Positions 36,471 through 44,943 of a stretch of DNA of 64,000 bases are shown here, one piece after another (the first letter of the stretch is position 1; the number at the start of each line of letters is the position of its first letter). The notes beneath the pieces are model-generated. The model searched no databases, was not told the origin of the DNA, and saw only the letters and a program-made list of their open reading frames with translations. This DNA is from Brevundimonas mediterranea (lineage in GTDB: Bacteria; Pseudomonadota; Alphaproteobacteria; Caulobacterales; Caulobacteraceae). The DNA is taken from contig NZ_CP048751.1 of the NCBI RefSeq assembly GCF_011064825.1, forward strand, positions 2,170,001-2,234,000. The letters are read 5' to 3'. The translations under genes and the position numbers were made by a program.

Positions 36471-39026
36471 ATGGCGAACGGACTGGATGCCTATAAGGCC
36501 AAGCGGGACTTCACCCGCACGCCGGAACCCGCGGGCGCCGCCAAGGCGGCGCGCAAGGGCCGGCTGACCTATCTGATCCAGCGGCACGCCGCGACACGGC
36601 TGCACTACGACTTCCGCATCGAGCATGACGGAGTGCTGAAGTCGTGGGCCGTGACAAAGGCCCCGTCGCGCGATCCGGCCGTCAAGCGCCTGGCGGTCGA
36701 GGTCGAGGATCATCCGCTCGACTATGGAAGCTTCGAGGGGACCATTCCGTCCGGCAACTATGGCGCGGGCACGGTCCAGCTGTGGGACCGGGGCGAGTGG
36801 GAGCCGCAGGAGCCGGATGTCGAGGCGGCGCTGAAGCGCGGCTCTCTGAAGATGACCCTGCACGGCGAACGTCTGAGGGGCGGCTGGGCCCTGGTGCGGC
36901 TGAAGTCGGATCGCGGCAAGCCGTCCAAACGCAACAACTGGCTGCTGATCAAGGAGAAGGACGAGGCGGCCGTGCCGGGCGAGGGCGACGCCAATATGGA
37001 GATCGACGCCTCCATCGTCACGGGCCGCAGCCTGGCGGAGATATCCGAGGGGAAGAAGGAATGGACCGCCTCTCGTCCCGTCGTGCGCAAGGGACCGGCC
37101 AAACCCAAGGCCAGGGCGAGCGAGGCGACGCTGTCGAAACCGCCGGCCTTCGTCCCGATCCAGCTGTGCAAGGTCGCCGACCATCCGCCGGGCGGCGCCG
37201 GCTGGGTGCATGAGATCAAGTTCGACGGCTACCGCATCCAGGTGGCGACCGGGGGCGGGGAGGCGCGGCTCTACACCCGTCGCGGCCACGACTGGACCGA
37301 CCGTTTTCCGGAACTGGCGGCGGATGCGGCGACCTGGCCCGACGGGGTGATTGACGGTGAACTGTGCGCCCTGAGCGAGGATCACACCCCCGACTTCTCC
37401 GCCCTTCAGGCGGCCATATCGGACGGCAAGACCGCCGGCCTGGTCTATTTCGCCTTCGACCTGCTGCGCGAGGGTGAGGACGATCTGCGGGACCTGCCCC
37501 TGTCGCACCGCAAGGCGCGGCTTCAGGCTCACATCGACCGGGTTCCGGCCAAGGCGCGCAAACGGCTGCGCTATGTCGATCACTTCGCCTCGACCGGGCA
37601 GGCGGTGCTGGACAGCGCCTGCCGCATGGACCTGGAAGGCGTGATCTCCAAGAAGCTGGACGCCCCCTATCGGGCGGGTCGATCCTCGACCTGGGTCAAG
37701 TCCAAATGCCGGGGCCGCGACGAGGTGGTGATCGGCGGTTGGTCGTCCGAAGGCGGGACGCGCTTCCGTTCCCTGCTGGTCGGCGTGGCCGAGGACGACG
37801 GGCTGCGCTACCTCGGCCGGGTCGGCACGGGCTACGCCGCCCCCTTGCTGAAGACCCTGCTGCCGGCCCTGAAGGATGCGGCGGCCGACGTCTCTCCCTT
37901 CATCGGCAAGGGGGCGCCGCGCGGCGGCAAGGAGATTCACTGGGTCCGGCCGATCCTGGTCGCCGAACTGGAACACGGCGGGATGACGGAGGGCGGTTCG
38001 CTGCGCCATGCGGCGTTCAAGGGGCTGCGCGAGGACAAGTCGGCGCGTGATGTCACGGACGATCCGCAACCGCCTGCGCCCGCCAATCCGGCCGGTCGCA
38101 AGAAGACCGGCTCAGGCAGCGCCTCGGGCAAGGTGGTCGTCGCCGGCGTCACCCTGTCCCATCCCGACAAGATCCTGTGGCCGGCGCACGAGGGTCGCCC
38201 CGCCATCACCAAGGGGGATTTGGCGCGCTACTACGAGGCGGCGGCGGAGCGGATACTGCCCCATGTCGCGGACCGGCCGGTCTCCATCATCCGGGCGCCG
38301 GACGGGATCGAGGGCGAGACCTTCTTCCAGCGTCACGCCATGGCGGGGTCCAATCCGCGCCTCAAGCTGATCGATGTGAAGGCGCGCCATCCCTATGTGG
38401 CCGTGACCGATGTCGGCGGCCTGGTCGCCGTGGCCCAGTCGGGCGGACTGGAACTGCACCCCTGGGGCTGTCGACCGGGCGATCCCGAGACGCCGGAGCA
38501 GGTCACCTTCGACCTCGATCCCGACGAGGGTCTGGATTTCGCGGCGGTCATCGCCGCCGCCAAGACGGTCAAGGCCCAGCTGGAAAAACGAGGCCTGCAT
38601 GCCTTCGTCAAGACGACGGGGGGCAAGGGGCTGCATGTCGTCGTGCCGATCCGTTCCGACGGCCGCAGCCGCATCGAATGGGACCAGTGCAAGGCCTTCG
38701 CCAAGGCGATCGCGGAAGAGGTGCGCCGCGCCGAGCCCGACCGGTTCACCACCACCCTGGCCAAGAAGGCGCGGGGCGGGAAGATCTTCATCGACTATTT
38801 GCGCAACGGCCGCATGGCCACGGCGGTGGCCCCCTGGTCCGTGCGCGCCCGGCCCGGCGCGGGGATCGCCTTTCCCCTGTCCTGGGGCCAGGTCCGGGCG
38901 GGGCTGGACCCCAAGGCCTTCACCCTGCACGACGCGCCCGCCCTGCTGAAGAAGCCCGACCCGTGGAAGGATTTCCGCGCCGGCGAGGTCAGCCTGCGCC
39001 CGGTGCTGAAGGCGATGGGGCTGTAG
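36471..39026 (+). CDS. ligD: LigD, multifunctional end-joining ligase/polymerase
   Basis: 851 residues, three domains in the PE-LIG-POL order. Phosphoesterase: LIQRHAATRLHYDFRIEHDG to about residue 165. Ligase: HEIKFDGYRI, with adenylated Lys250, then DGVIDGELCAL, GVISKKLDAPYR and the OB-fold motif. Polymerase: LSHPDKILWPAHEG, RAPDGIEGETFFQRH, DLDPDEGLDF and TTGGKGLHVVVPI, to the C-terminus. It repairs double-strand breaks with Ku. The ATG is preferred (GAGGG upstream); a GTG 18 bases earlier also fits. Convergent with ku. Confidence 0.93.
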   Translation: MANGLDAYKAKRDFTRTPEPAGAAKAARKGRLTYLIQRHAATRLHYDFRIEHDGVLKSWAVTKAPSRDPAVKRLAVEVEDHPLDYGSFEGTIPSGNYGAGTVQLWDRGEWEPQEPDVEAALKRGSLKMTLHGERLRGGWALVRLKSDRGKPSKRNNWLLIKEKDEAAVPGEGDANMEIDASIVTGRSLAEISEGKKEWTASRPVVRKGPAKPKARASEATLSKPPAFVPIQLCKVADHPPGGAGWVHEIKFDGYRIQVATGGGEARLYTRRGHDWTDRFPELAADAATWPDGVIDGELCALSEDHTPDFSALQAAISDGKTAGLVYFAFDLLREGEDDLRDLPLSHRKARLQAHIDRVPAKARKRLRYVDHFASTGQAVLDSACRMDLEGVISKKLDAPYRAGRSSTWVKSKCRGRDEVVIGGWSSEGGTRFRSLLVGVAEDDGLRYLGRVGTGYAAPLLKTLLPALKDAAADVSPFIGKGAPRGGKEIHWVRPILVAELEHGGMTEGGSLRHAAFKGLREDKSARDVTDDPQPPAPANPAGRKKTGSGSASGKVVVAGVTLSHPDKILWPAHEGRPAITKGDLARYYEAAAERILPHVADRPVSIIRAPDGIEGETFFQRHAMAGSNPRLKLIDVKARHPYVAVTDVGGLVAVAQSGGLELHPWGCRPGDPETPEQVTFDLDPDEGLDFAAVIAAAKTVKAQLEKRGLHAFVKTTGGKGLHVVVPIRSDGRSRIEWDQCKAFAKAIAEEVRRAEPDRFTTTLAKKARGGKIFIDYLRNGRMATAVAPWSVRARPGAGIAFPLSWGQVRAGLDPKAFTLHDAPALLKKPDPWKDFRAGEVSLRPVLKAMGL

Positions 39027-39035
39027 GCGGCCCCG

Positions 39036-39893
39036 TCAGGCGGCCTTCTTGCGCGAGGCCGGCTTCTTCTTCGCCGGCGCCTTGGCGGTCTTCTTCGCCG
39101 CCGGCTTGGTCCCACCCGCCGCGCCCTTCAGGCTGTTGCGCAGGGCCTCCATCAGATCGATCACATTGGTGTCGTCGGGTTCGGGCGCCTCGATCACGTC
39201 CTTGCCGCCCTTCTGCTTGGCCTGGATCATCTCGCGCAGGGCGTCGTCGTAGCGGTCCTTGAAGGTGGTCGGATCGAAGTCGGTCTGTTTCTGGGCGATG
39301 ATCCGGCTGGCGATATCGACCATGTCCTTGTCGGGCTTCACCGCCGGGATGTCGTCGAAATAGTCGTCGGCGTCGCGCACCTCGTCATGCGCCCGCAGCG
39401 AATAGGCCACCAGCCCCTTGCCCCGCACCTCAAGCGCCAGCTGGCGCTCACGACCCCGCAGAACCAGGGTTCCGATGGCGATCTTGCCCGCGGCCTTCAT
39501 GGCGTCGCGGATGACGGCGAAGGCCTCGGCCCCGACGCCCTTCTCGGGCACCACATAGAAGGGATCGTCCCAGTACAGACGATCGATCTCGTCCTCGTCC
39601 ACGAAGCTGTCGATGCAGATGGTTCGGGTCGTCTCCAGCTTGACCTTGTCGAAGTCGGCGTCGTCGAACAGGACATATTCGTCCTTGGACACCTCATAGC
39701 CCTTGACCAGGTCCGAGCGTTCGATGGGGCCGGTGTCCGGGTCGGTGGCGACCATGCGGATGCGGTTGTTGGTGTCCGGATTGATCAGGTGGAAACTGAC
39801 ATGGGCGCTGGATGAGGTGGCGGTGTAGAGGGCGACCGGGCAGGTCACCAGCGACAGTTTCAGATGTCCCTGCCAGGTGGGGCGTGCGGCCAT
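39036..39893 (-). CDS. ku: Ku, DNA double-strand-break end-binding protein
   Basis: 285 residues. The core MAARPTWQGHLKLSLVTCPVALYTAT, VKGYEVSKDEYVLFDDADFDKVKLETTRTICIDSF and KTDFDPTTFKDRYDDALREMI are typical bacterial Ku, ending in a Lys/Ala-rich tail (KKTAKAPAKKKPASRKKAA) that usually binds DNA. It recruits LigD to broken ends. The start has GGGAG six bases upstream. It is convergent with ligD, separated by only 9 bp between stops. Confidence 0.94.
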   Translation of the reverse strand: MAARPTWQGHLKLSLVTCPVALYTATSSSAHVSFHLINPDTNNRIRMVATDPDTGPIERSDLVKGYEVSKDEYVLFDDADFDKVKLETTRTICIDSFVDEDEIDRLYWDDPFYVVPEKGVGAEAFAVIRDAMKAAGKIAIGTLVLRGRERQLALEVRGKGLVAYSLRAHDEVRDADDYFDDIPAVKPDKDMVDIASRIIAQKQTDFDPTTFKDRYDDALREMIQAKQKGGKDVIEAPEPDDTNVIDLMEALRNSLKGAAGGTKPAAKKTAKAPAKKKPASRKKAA

Positions 39894-39978
39894 GGTCGTC
39901 TCCCTGCGTCGTTTCGTTGGGCCTAACGCCGCACGGTCGCTACAGTTTCCCGGCCAGGGCGGCCCGGACGCGATCTTG

Positions 39979-40350
39979 CTAGGGGGCGGACCAGCCCTGG
40001 ACCCTGACGACGGCCGTGCGGGGGTTCGCGTCGAAACGAAAATAGGCCTTGGCCTCGCCGTGGCCGGGCACATAGTCCAACGTCGCCGTGGCGGTCTGAT
40101 CGCCCAGCACCGCCTCGATTTTCACGGCTGCGGCGGTCTCGTCTCCGTCGTTCGTCACCTGGACCATGGCGACATGGCCCGCCGCCGTGGCCTCGATCTC
40201 GACGATGCGAGCCCTGAGCATGGGCGGCGCGCTGGGCTGCAAACCCTCCCAGACCATGACGCTGATGGCCGCAACCGTCACGGCTCCGCCCAGGGCGGCC
40301 ATGCTCCACTGCAACACGGGTCGCTTCGGGTGGGTCGAATTCGCGTTCAT
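39979..40350 (-). CDS. TIGR02588-like membrane-anchored protein
   Basis: 123 residues: a short N-terminus, one membrane helix (ALGGAVTVAAISVMVWEGL) and an extracytoplasmic beta-rich domain (RIVEIEATAAGHVAMVQVTNDGDETAAAVKIEAVLG). It resembles the small partner annotated TIGR02588, nearly always beside a TIGR02587 membrane protein, as here (3-bp gap). The function is unknown; the fibronectin-like beta domain probably sits in the periplasm. Confidence 0.7.
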   Translation of the reverse strand: MNANSTHPKRPVLQWSMAALGGAVTVAAISVMVWEGLQPSAPPMLRARIVEIEATAAGHVAMVQVTNDGDETAAAVKIEAVLGDQTATATLDYVPGHGEAKAYFRFDANPRTAVVRVQGWSAP

Positions 40351-40353
40351 GGC

Positions 40354-41181
40354 TCAGACCAACAGGCGGGCCGCAGCCGCGCCGATGGAGGCTGGAAAGC
40401 CCAGGACGATCATGATGTGCAGAACCCCGCCGAGCGCGTGTCCGTCCGTTCGGCCAAAGACGAACAGGACAAACAGACTGACCCCCAGGGCGACGGCGTA
40501 GCCGGGCAGGGTGAAATACAGGAAGGCCTCGACGGGGCGATCCGCTTCTTCCTGTCCCGCGAAACCGGCCTTGAAGACGATCAGGTGCAGCAGCAGGACG
40601 GACAGGGCGATCAGGCCCAGCGCATGGACGGTGGTGGTCTTGTAGGCGATCAGGATCATCTCTTCGGTCGGCGCGACATTGAGGGCGAAGAACAGGGCCC
40701 CTGCCGCCATCAGGAACAGTTCGCCGACATAGGAGGCCTGCGCCTCCTTCGTATCGCCCTTTCCGTCGCCGCTGAGTTGCTTGCGGGCCAGGAGGGCGCC
40801 CATGGCGCCCGGCAGGGCCTGGAGCGTGACCATGCCCAGGGCTTCGCGCGGCGATGCCTTCCAGTCCGCCACGCCGAACAGGATCAAAAGCACCGAGGCG
40901 GTGATGAACCCGACCGCCAGGGCGACGGCCGTGTCCAGCAGGTCGTTGCGCAGCCCCCGCCGGTCTGAAAAACCTGCGTAGTGGGCCAGGCCGTAAAGCA
41001 GCGGCAGTCCGGCGCCGACGAACAGCAGCAGTCGCCACCGGTCCATCGCTGTCCCCGCCTCCCACATCTCCATCGTCATCAGCAGGGGAATGCTGAACAC
41101 GAGGGCCCCGGCGAACGCCCGTCCGAGGTCCCGGAGGTAGTGGCGCTCGAGACCGGGAGTGATGAGGGCGGCGAGGATCAT
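40354..41181 (-). CDS. TIGR02587-like polytopic membrane protein
   Basis: 275 residues with seven or eight membrane helices (LGRAFAGALVFSIPLLMTMEMW, LLLFVGAGLPLLYGLAHYAG, ALAVGFITASVLLILFGVADW). The GELFLMAAGALFFALNVAPTEEMILIAYKT segment is characteristic of the TIGR02587 (DUF2391-like) family. Function is unknown. The start is the ATG giving MILAALITPGLERHYLRDLG, 7 bp after the debranching enzyme gene, so it is probably in the same operon. Confidence 0.75.
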   Translation of the reverse strand: MILAALITPGLERHYLRDLGRAFAGALVFSIPLLMTMEMWEAGTAMDRWRLLLFVGAGLPLLYGLAHYAGFSDRRGLRNDLLDTAVALAVGFITASVLLILFGVADWKASPREALGMVTLQALPGAMGALLARKQLSGDGKGDTKEAQASYVGELFLMAAGALFFALNVAPTEEMILIAYKTTTVHALGLIALSVLLLHLIVFKAGFAGQEEADRPVEAFLYFTLPGYAVALGVSLFVLFVFGRTDGHALGGVLHIMIVLGFPASIGAAAARLLV

Positions 41182-41188
41182 CGGACGG

Positions 41189-43336
41189 TCAGCGCAGGGT
41201 CCGGACGGCGAGCCTGCCCTGGCGGTGGTTGGGGATGACCACGGCGCGGCCGTCGACATGCCGGATCGAAAGATCGACCAGGGCGTCGCCGACCTTCAAC
41301 CCGGTGATCTTCAACCGCTCAAGCCCGGTGGGCAGGAAGGGGTCCGCAATGTCTATGGTTCCGGTCCAGGCGTCGATGGACAGGCCCAGCGAGGCCTGCA
41401 GCATCAGGAAGACCGACCCCGCCGCCCAGGCCTGGGGCAGGCAGGCGACCGGATAGGCGATAGGCGGTTCGCCCGGCTCGCGCGGGAAGCCGCAGAACAG
41501 TTCCGGCAGGCGCAGATGGAAATGGGCGGCGGCGGCGTAGATTTCGGCCAGGATCTGGGCGACCGCCTCGCGCTCTCCGTAATTGGCCATGCCGGCGGCG
41601 GCCATGGCGGTGTCGTGCGGCCAGACCGAACCGTTGTGATAGCTCATCGGATTGAACCGGGCCTGGCCCAGCTCCAGGGTGCGGATGCCCCAGCCGGTGC
41701 GGAACTCGGCCGACAACAGGCGTTTCGTCACCCGTCGCGCCCGCTCGACCGACGGCAGGCCGGTGAACAACAGATGGCCGGCGTTCGAGGCGATGGCGCG
41801 GCACTGTTCCCCGTCGCCGTCCAGGGCGACGGCGTAGAAGCCCTCGTCCTCCATCCAGTACTTGTCCTCGACCAGGGCGCGGACCTGTTCGGCCCGGTCA
41901 CGCCATCCGGGCGCGCGATCGTCGCCCAGCCGTTCGCCCAGATCGCCCAGCGCGCGCCAGGCGGCGAAGGCGTAACCCTGGACCTCCAGCAGGGCGATGG
42001 GGCCCTTGGGGAAACGGCCGTCGGCGTGGAAGATGGCGTCCTCGGAATCCTTCCAGCCCTGGTTCGACAGGCCGGTCTCGGCCCCGCGCTGATAGTCGAT
42101 CAGCCCGTCGTCATTGCTGTCGCCAGAGTCGCGCATCCAGTCGGCGGCGGCGATCAGGTTCGGCCACAGCGCGCGGATCAGATTCAGGTCGCCAGTGCGG
42201 CTGGCGTAGGCGCCGGCCAGGGCGATGAACAGGCAGGTCGTATCGACGCCGCCGTAATAGAGGCCGAACGGCACCTCGTGCAGGGCGCTCATCTCGCCGC
42301 CGCGCGTCTCGTGCATGATCTTGCCGGGCTGGCTGTCCTGGAACAGCGAGGTCTCGGTCGCCTGGCGCGAGGCCAGATAGGTCAGGACGCCCTTGGCCAG
42401 GGACGGGTCCAGCCACAGCATCTGCCAGGCGGCGATGATGCCGTCGCGACCGAACGGGGTCGAGAACCAGGGCGTGCCCGCATAGGGATAGGGGCCGGTC
42501 GGCAGGTCGGTGGTCAACAGGGCCATGTCCGCGCGCGACTGGTCCAGCCAGTCATTGAACCGCGGGCTGCGCGGCCCCCGCACCGAGGCGCCGCGCCGAC
42601 GTTTGGCGCGCATGCCCAGACGGGCCTGGACGGCGTTCTCGCGCCAGCGCCGCGCGTCCGGGGTCTCGCAGGAATCGACGCCGCATTCGATGAACAGGTC
42701 CATGGACCGGCCCTTGGGCAGACTGAACATGAACTCGGCGCGCTGGTGGGTCAGGCGGGCCGGCGGCTCGGAAAAGGCCAGGCAGCTGGAGCGTTCGACC
42801 TTGTCCAGGCCGACATAGCGGAAGGTGACGCGACGGCCGTCGGTGGTCGGCGTGTGGACGGTCCCGCGTTTGGCCCGGTGCGTGCCGCGCACCTGGAAGA
42901 TGTCGTGGAAATCCGCGCCGAAGTCGAAGGCCAGCGGCAGCAGGATGTCTTCGATCCCGTGATTGACCATCCGGATGCGTTCGAACATTCGCCGCCCCCA
43001 CAGGAAGCGGCGCCGTTCGATGTGCAGCACCCCGGCCGGCGCCGAACGCCCGCCCATCGGGGGCAGGGGACGGTTGGTGGTGTGGCAGGAGAAGAAGACA
43101 TTGTCCTGACTGACGCCGGACGACAGTCGCGACGGCTTCAGCAGCCCCACCGTCATGGTCCAGCGCGACAGGACGCGGGTGTCTCCTGCGAACAGGCCGT
43201 CGGCGCCGCCCCTCATGTCGCCCCACCCGTCGGCGACCAGGAAGGTGTCGCCTTCCTTGAGCGCCATCAACTGTTCGAGACCGGAAGCCTCGACGGAATC
43301 GCCCGCCGTCAGCTGGGTGGTGTAGGCGTCGTCCAT
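41189..43336 (-). CDS. Glycogen-debranching-type amylo-alpha-1,6-glucosidase
   Basis: 715 residues. N-terminal GDE_N-like domain (LKEGDTFLVADGWGDMRGG, GLFAGDTRVLSRW) followed by an (alpha/alpha)6 glucosidase domain: GTPWFSTPFGRDGIIAAWQML, GLYYGGVDTTCLFI, GLSNQGWKDSEDAI and SYHNGSVWPHDTAMAAAGMA. These are the conserved catalytic-site segments of this family. It probably trims glucan chains in the cytoplasm. It precedes the TIGR02587/02588 genes and follows a GT4 glycosyltransferase, suggesting a small polysaccharide gene set. Confidence 0.85.
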   Translation of the reverse strand: MDDAYTTQLTAGDSVEASGLEQLMALKEGDTFLVADGWGDMRGGADGLFAGDTRVLSRWTMTVGLLKPSRLSSGVSQDNVFFSCHTTNRPLPPMGGRSAPAGVLHIERRRFLWGRRMFERIRMVNHGIEDILLPLAFDFGADFHDIFQVRGTHRAKRGTVHTPTTDGRRVTFRYVGLDKVERSSCLAFSEPPARLTHQRAEFMFSLPKGRSMDLFIECGVDSCETPDARRWRENAVQARLGMRAKRRRGASVRGPRSPRFNDWLDQSRADMALLTTDLPTGPYPYAGTPWFSTPFGRDGIIAAWQMLWLDPSLAKGVLTYLASRQATETSLFQDSQPGKIMHETRGGEMSALHEVPFGLYYGGVDTTCLFIALAGAYASRTGDLNLIRALWPNLIAAADWMRDSGDSNDDGLIDYQRGAETGLSNQGWKDSEDAIFHADGRFPKGPIALLEVQGYAFAAWRALGDLGERLGDDRAPGWRDRAEQVRALVEDKYWMEDEGFYAVALDGDGEQCRAIASNAGHLLFTGLPSVERARRVTKRLLSAEFRTGWGIRTLELGQARFNPMSYHNGSVWPHDTAMAAAGMANYGEREAVAQILAEIYAAAAHFHLRLPELFCGFPREPGEPPIAYPVACLPQAWAAGSVFLMLQASLGLSIDAWTGTIDIADPFLPTGLERLKITGLKVGDALVDLSIRHVDGRAVVIPNHRQGRLAVRTLR

Positions 43337-43431
43337 ACAGTCTCTTCCCCGTCGGTCGTGAGGCTTGTTCCGAACCTATCCCACCCGAATGCGGCCTTGA
43401 GGAGCCGCTTGCAGGATCAAATGGCGCAGAC

Positions 43432-43452
43432 GGCGGAGGGTTCACCTCCGCC
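43432..43452 (-). terminator. Hairpin between the GT4 and debranching enzyme genes
   Basis: GGCGGAGG pairs with CCTCCGCC across a 5-base loop, 33 bp after the glycosyltransferase stop. No clear T run follows on the minus strand, so it could only reduce, not prevent, read-through. Confidence 0.4.
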
Positions 43453-43484
43453 GCCCTGTTTCCTCGGAAATCAGTGGAGCGCTT

Positions 43485-44600
43485 TCAGGCGAGGGCGGCG
43501 AAGCTGCGATCTTCTCCAAGCGGCCGCAGCGGCTTCATCGCGTCGTTGGAGGCGGCCTCGGCGAAGGGACGGCGCGCCAGGAGGTCGCCGTAGACGTCCA
43601 GATAGCGGCGCGCCATGGCCGTGGCCGAGAAGCGCAGGTCGAACCGCGCCCGCACGGTTTCGCGGTCCAGCAGATGCGCCCGGCCGGCGACGGCGACGGC
43701 CTGTTCCAGGGTGCCCACCAGGAAGCCGGTCGCCCCGTCCTCGATGATCTCGGGCGTCGAGCCGCAGCGGAAGGCGACGACAGGCGTACCGCAGGCCATG
43801 GCCTCGATCATCACCAGGCCGAAGGGTTCGGGCCAGTCGATGGGGAACAGCAAAGCGTCGGCCCCGCCCAGGAAGGCGGACTTCTGATGGTCGCCGATCT
43901 CGCCGATGAATTCGATCAGGGGATTGCCCTCGATCAGCGGGCGGATGGTCTCTTCCCAATACCGTTTGTCGGCGGCGTCCACCTTGGCGGCCATCTTCAG
44001 GCGTTTGCCCAGTCGGGTCGCGATCTCGATGGCGCGATCCGGCCGCTTCTCGGGCGAGATGCGGCCCAGGAAGGCCAGATAGCCCTCGGACTTCGGCGAG
44101 AACAGATACTGCTCGCCCGGCATGCCGTGGTGGACTGTGGCCGTCCAGTTGGCGAACTGGAGCGGTTTGCGCTGGTCGTCCGATATCGAAATCAGGCCGA
44201 ACTCGTTCCACCGCGCATAGACGCCGGGCAGATCCTTCATGTCCAGACGCCCGTGCAGGGTGGTCACGGTCTTGTCTGCATAGGGCCGGAACAGCGGAAA
44301 ATGGATCATGTCGGTGTGGAAGTGGATGACGTCGAACTCGTCCACCCGGTCCAGCACTTCGCCCAGCATGGACAGGTGGGCGGCGAGGTCGGATTTCAGG
44401 GGCGCGGGGTCCAGGCGGATGGCCTGGTCGCGCACCGGCACCAGTCGCGCCTTGGTCTGGGCGTCGGCGCTGGCGAACAGGGTGACGTCGTGGCCCAGGT
44501 CCATCAGCGCGTCGGTCAGATGCGCCACGACGCGCTCGGTTCCGCCGTAGAGCTTCGGAGGAACGGCCTCGTAAAGCGGGGTGACCTGCGCGATCTTCAT
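43485..44600 (-). CDS. GT4-family glycosyltransferase
   Basis: 371 residues with a GT-B fold. The start MKIAQVTPLYEAVPPKLYGGTERVV is typical, as are DVIHFHTD, LAFLGRISPEKRPDRAIEIA and the nucleotide-sugar site EPFGLVMIEAMACGTPVVAFRCGSTPEII. It uses a nucleotide sugar to extend a glycan, possibly storage or envelope polysaccharide; the substrate is unknown. The preferred ATG lies 36 bases into the longer frame. The upstream region carries four GGAAC motifs on this strand. Confidence 0.86.
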   Translation of the reverse strand: MKIAQVTPLYEAVPPKLYGGTERVVAHLTDALMDLGHDVTLFASADAQTKARLVPVRDQAIRLDPAPLKSDLAAHLSMLGEVLDRVDEFDVIHFHTDMIHFPLFRPYADKTVTTLHGRLDMKDLPGVYARWNEFGLISISDDQRKPLQFANWTATVHHGMPGEQYLFSPKSEGYLAFLGRISPEKRPDRAIEIATRLGKRLKMAAKVDAADKRYWEETIRPLIEGNPLIEFIGEIGDHQKSAFLGGADALLFPIDWPEPFGLVMIEAMACGTPVVAFRCGSTPEIIEDGATGFLVGTLEQAVAVAGRAHLLDRETVRARFDLRFSATAMARRYLDVYGDLLARRPFAEAASNDAMKPLRPLGEDRSFAALA

Positions 44601-44943
44601 GATGTTTGCTCCGACCCGTTCAGCCGGGCCGAACACATCAATGTTCCGAGAAGGTTCCAGTTCCTTTCCTGGATGGAAATTCTTTAGAGGTTCCGGTGGC
44701 TTATGATCAGGAGGCGGCCCTGGTTATGTACGAATTCGCTCAGTTGCGCCGCCTGTCCGCACGGCCATCGGATCCAATCCCCATCTGCGGGTTTCGTCAC
44801 CGGCAGCGCGCCTTTATAGCGGGGGCGCGACGGCCTTTCGTGTCGCTGACGGGGGCTCTGCGAAGCGTCCCCCTCGGCGATGAACCGGAAAGCGGCTCGC
44901 GTGTTGATTACGCCGCCCCCCAAGGTCGGGAGGCAGGAAAGGT
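44601..44943. other. 343-bp divergent spacer without a recognisable gene
   Basis: Spacer between the GT4 gene (minus) and the LOV kinase gene (plus). Short frames on both strands do not look coding. On the minus strand GGAAC occurs four times within 55 bp, starting about 45 bp before the GT4 start; GGAAC is the -35 element of EcfG-type stress promoters, but no -10 CGTT at the right distance is present, only a TGTT at 18. The LOV gene has a good ribosome-binding site (AGGAAAGGT). Confidence 0.4.

Noticed and set aside
44643..44694. Full EcfG promoter
   Set aside because: Four GGAAC elements are present but no CGTT at 16-17 bp; only a TGTT at 18, so not called a promoter.
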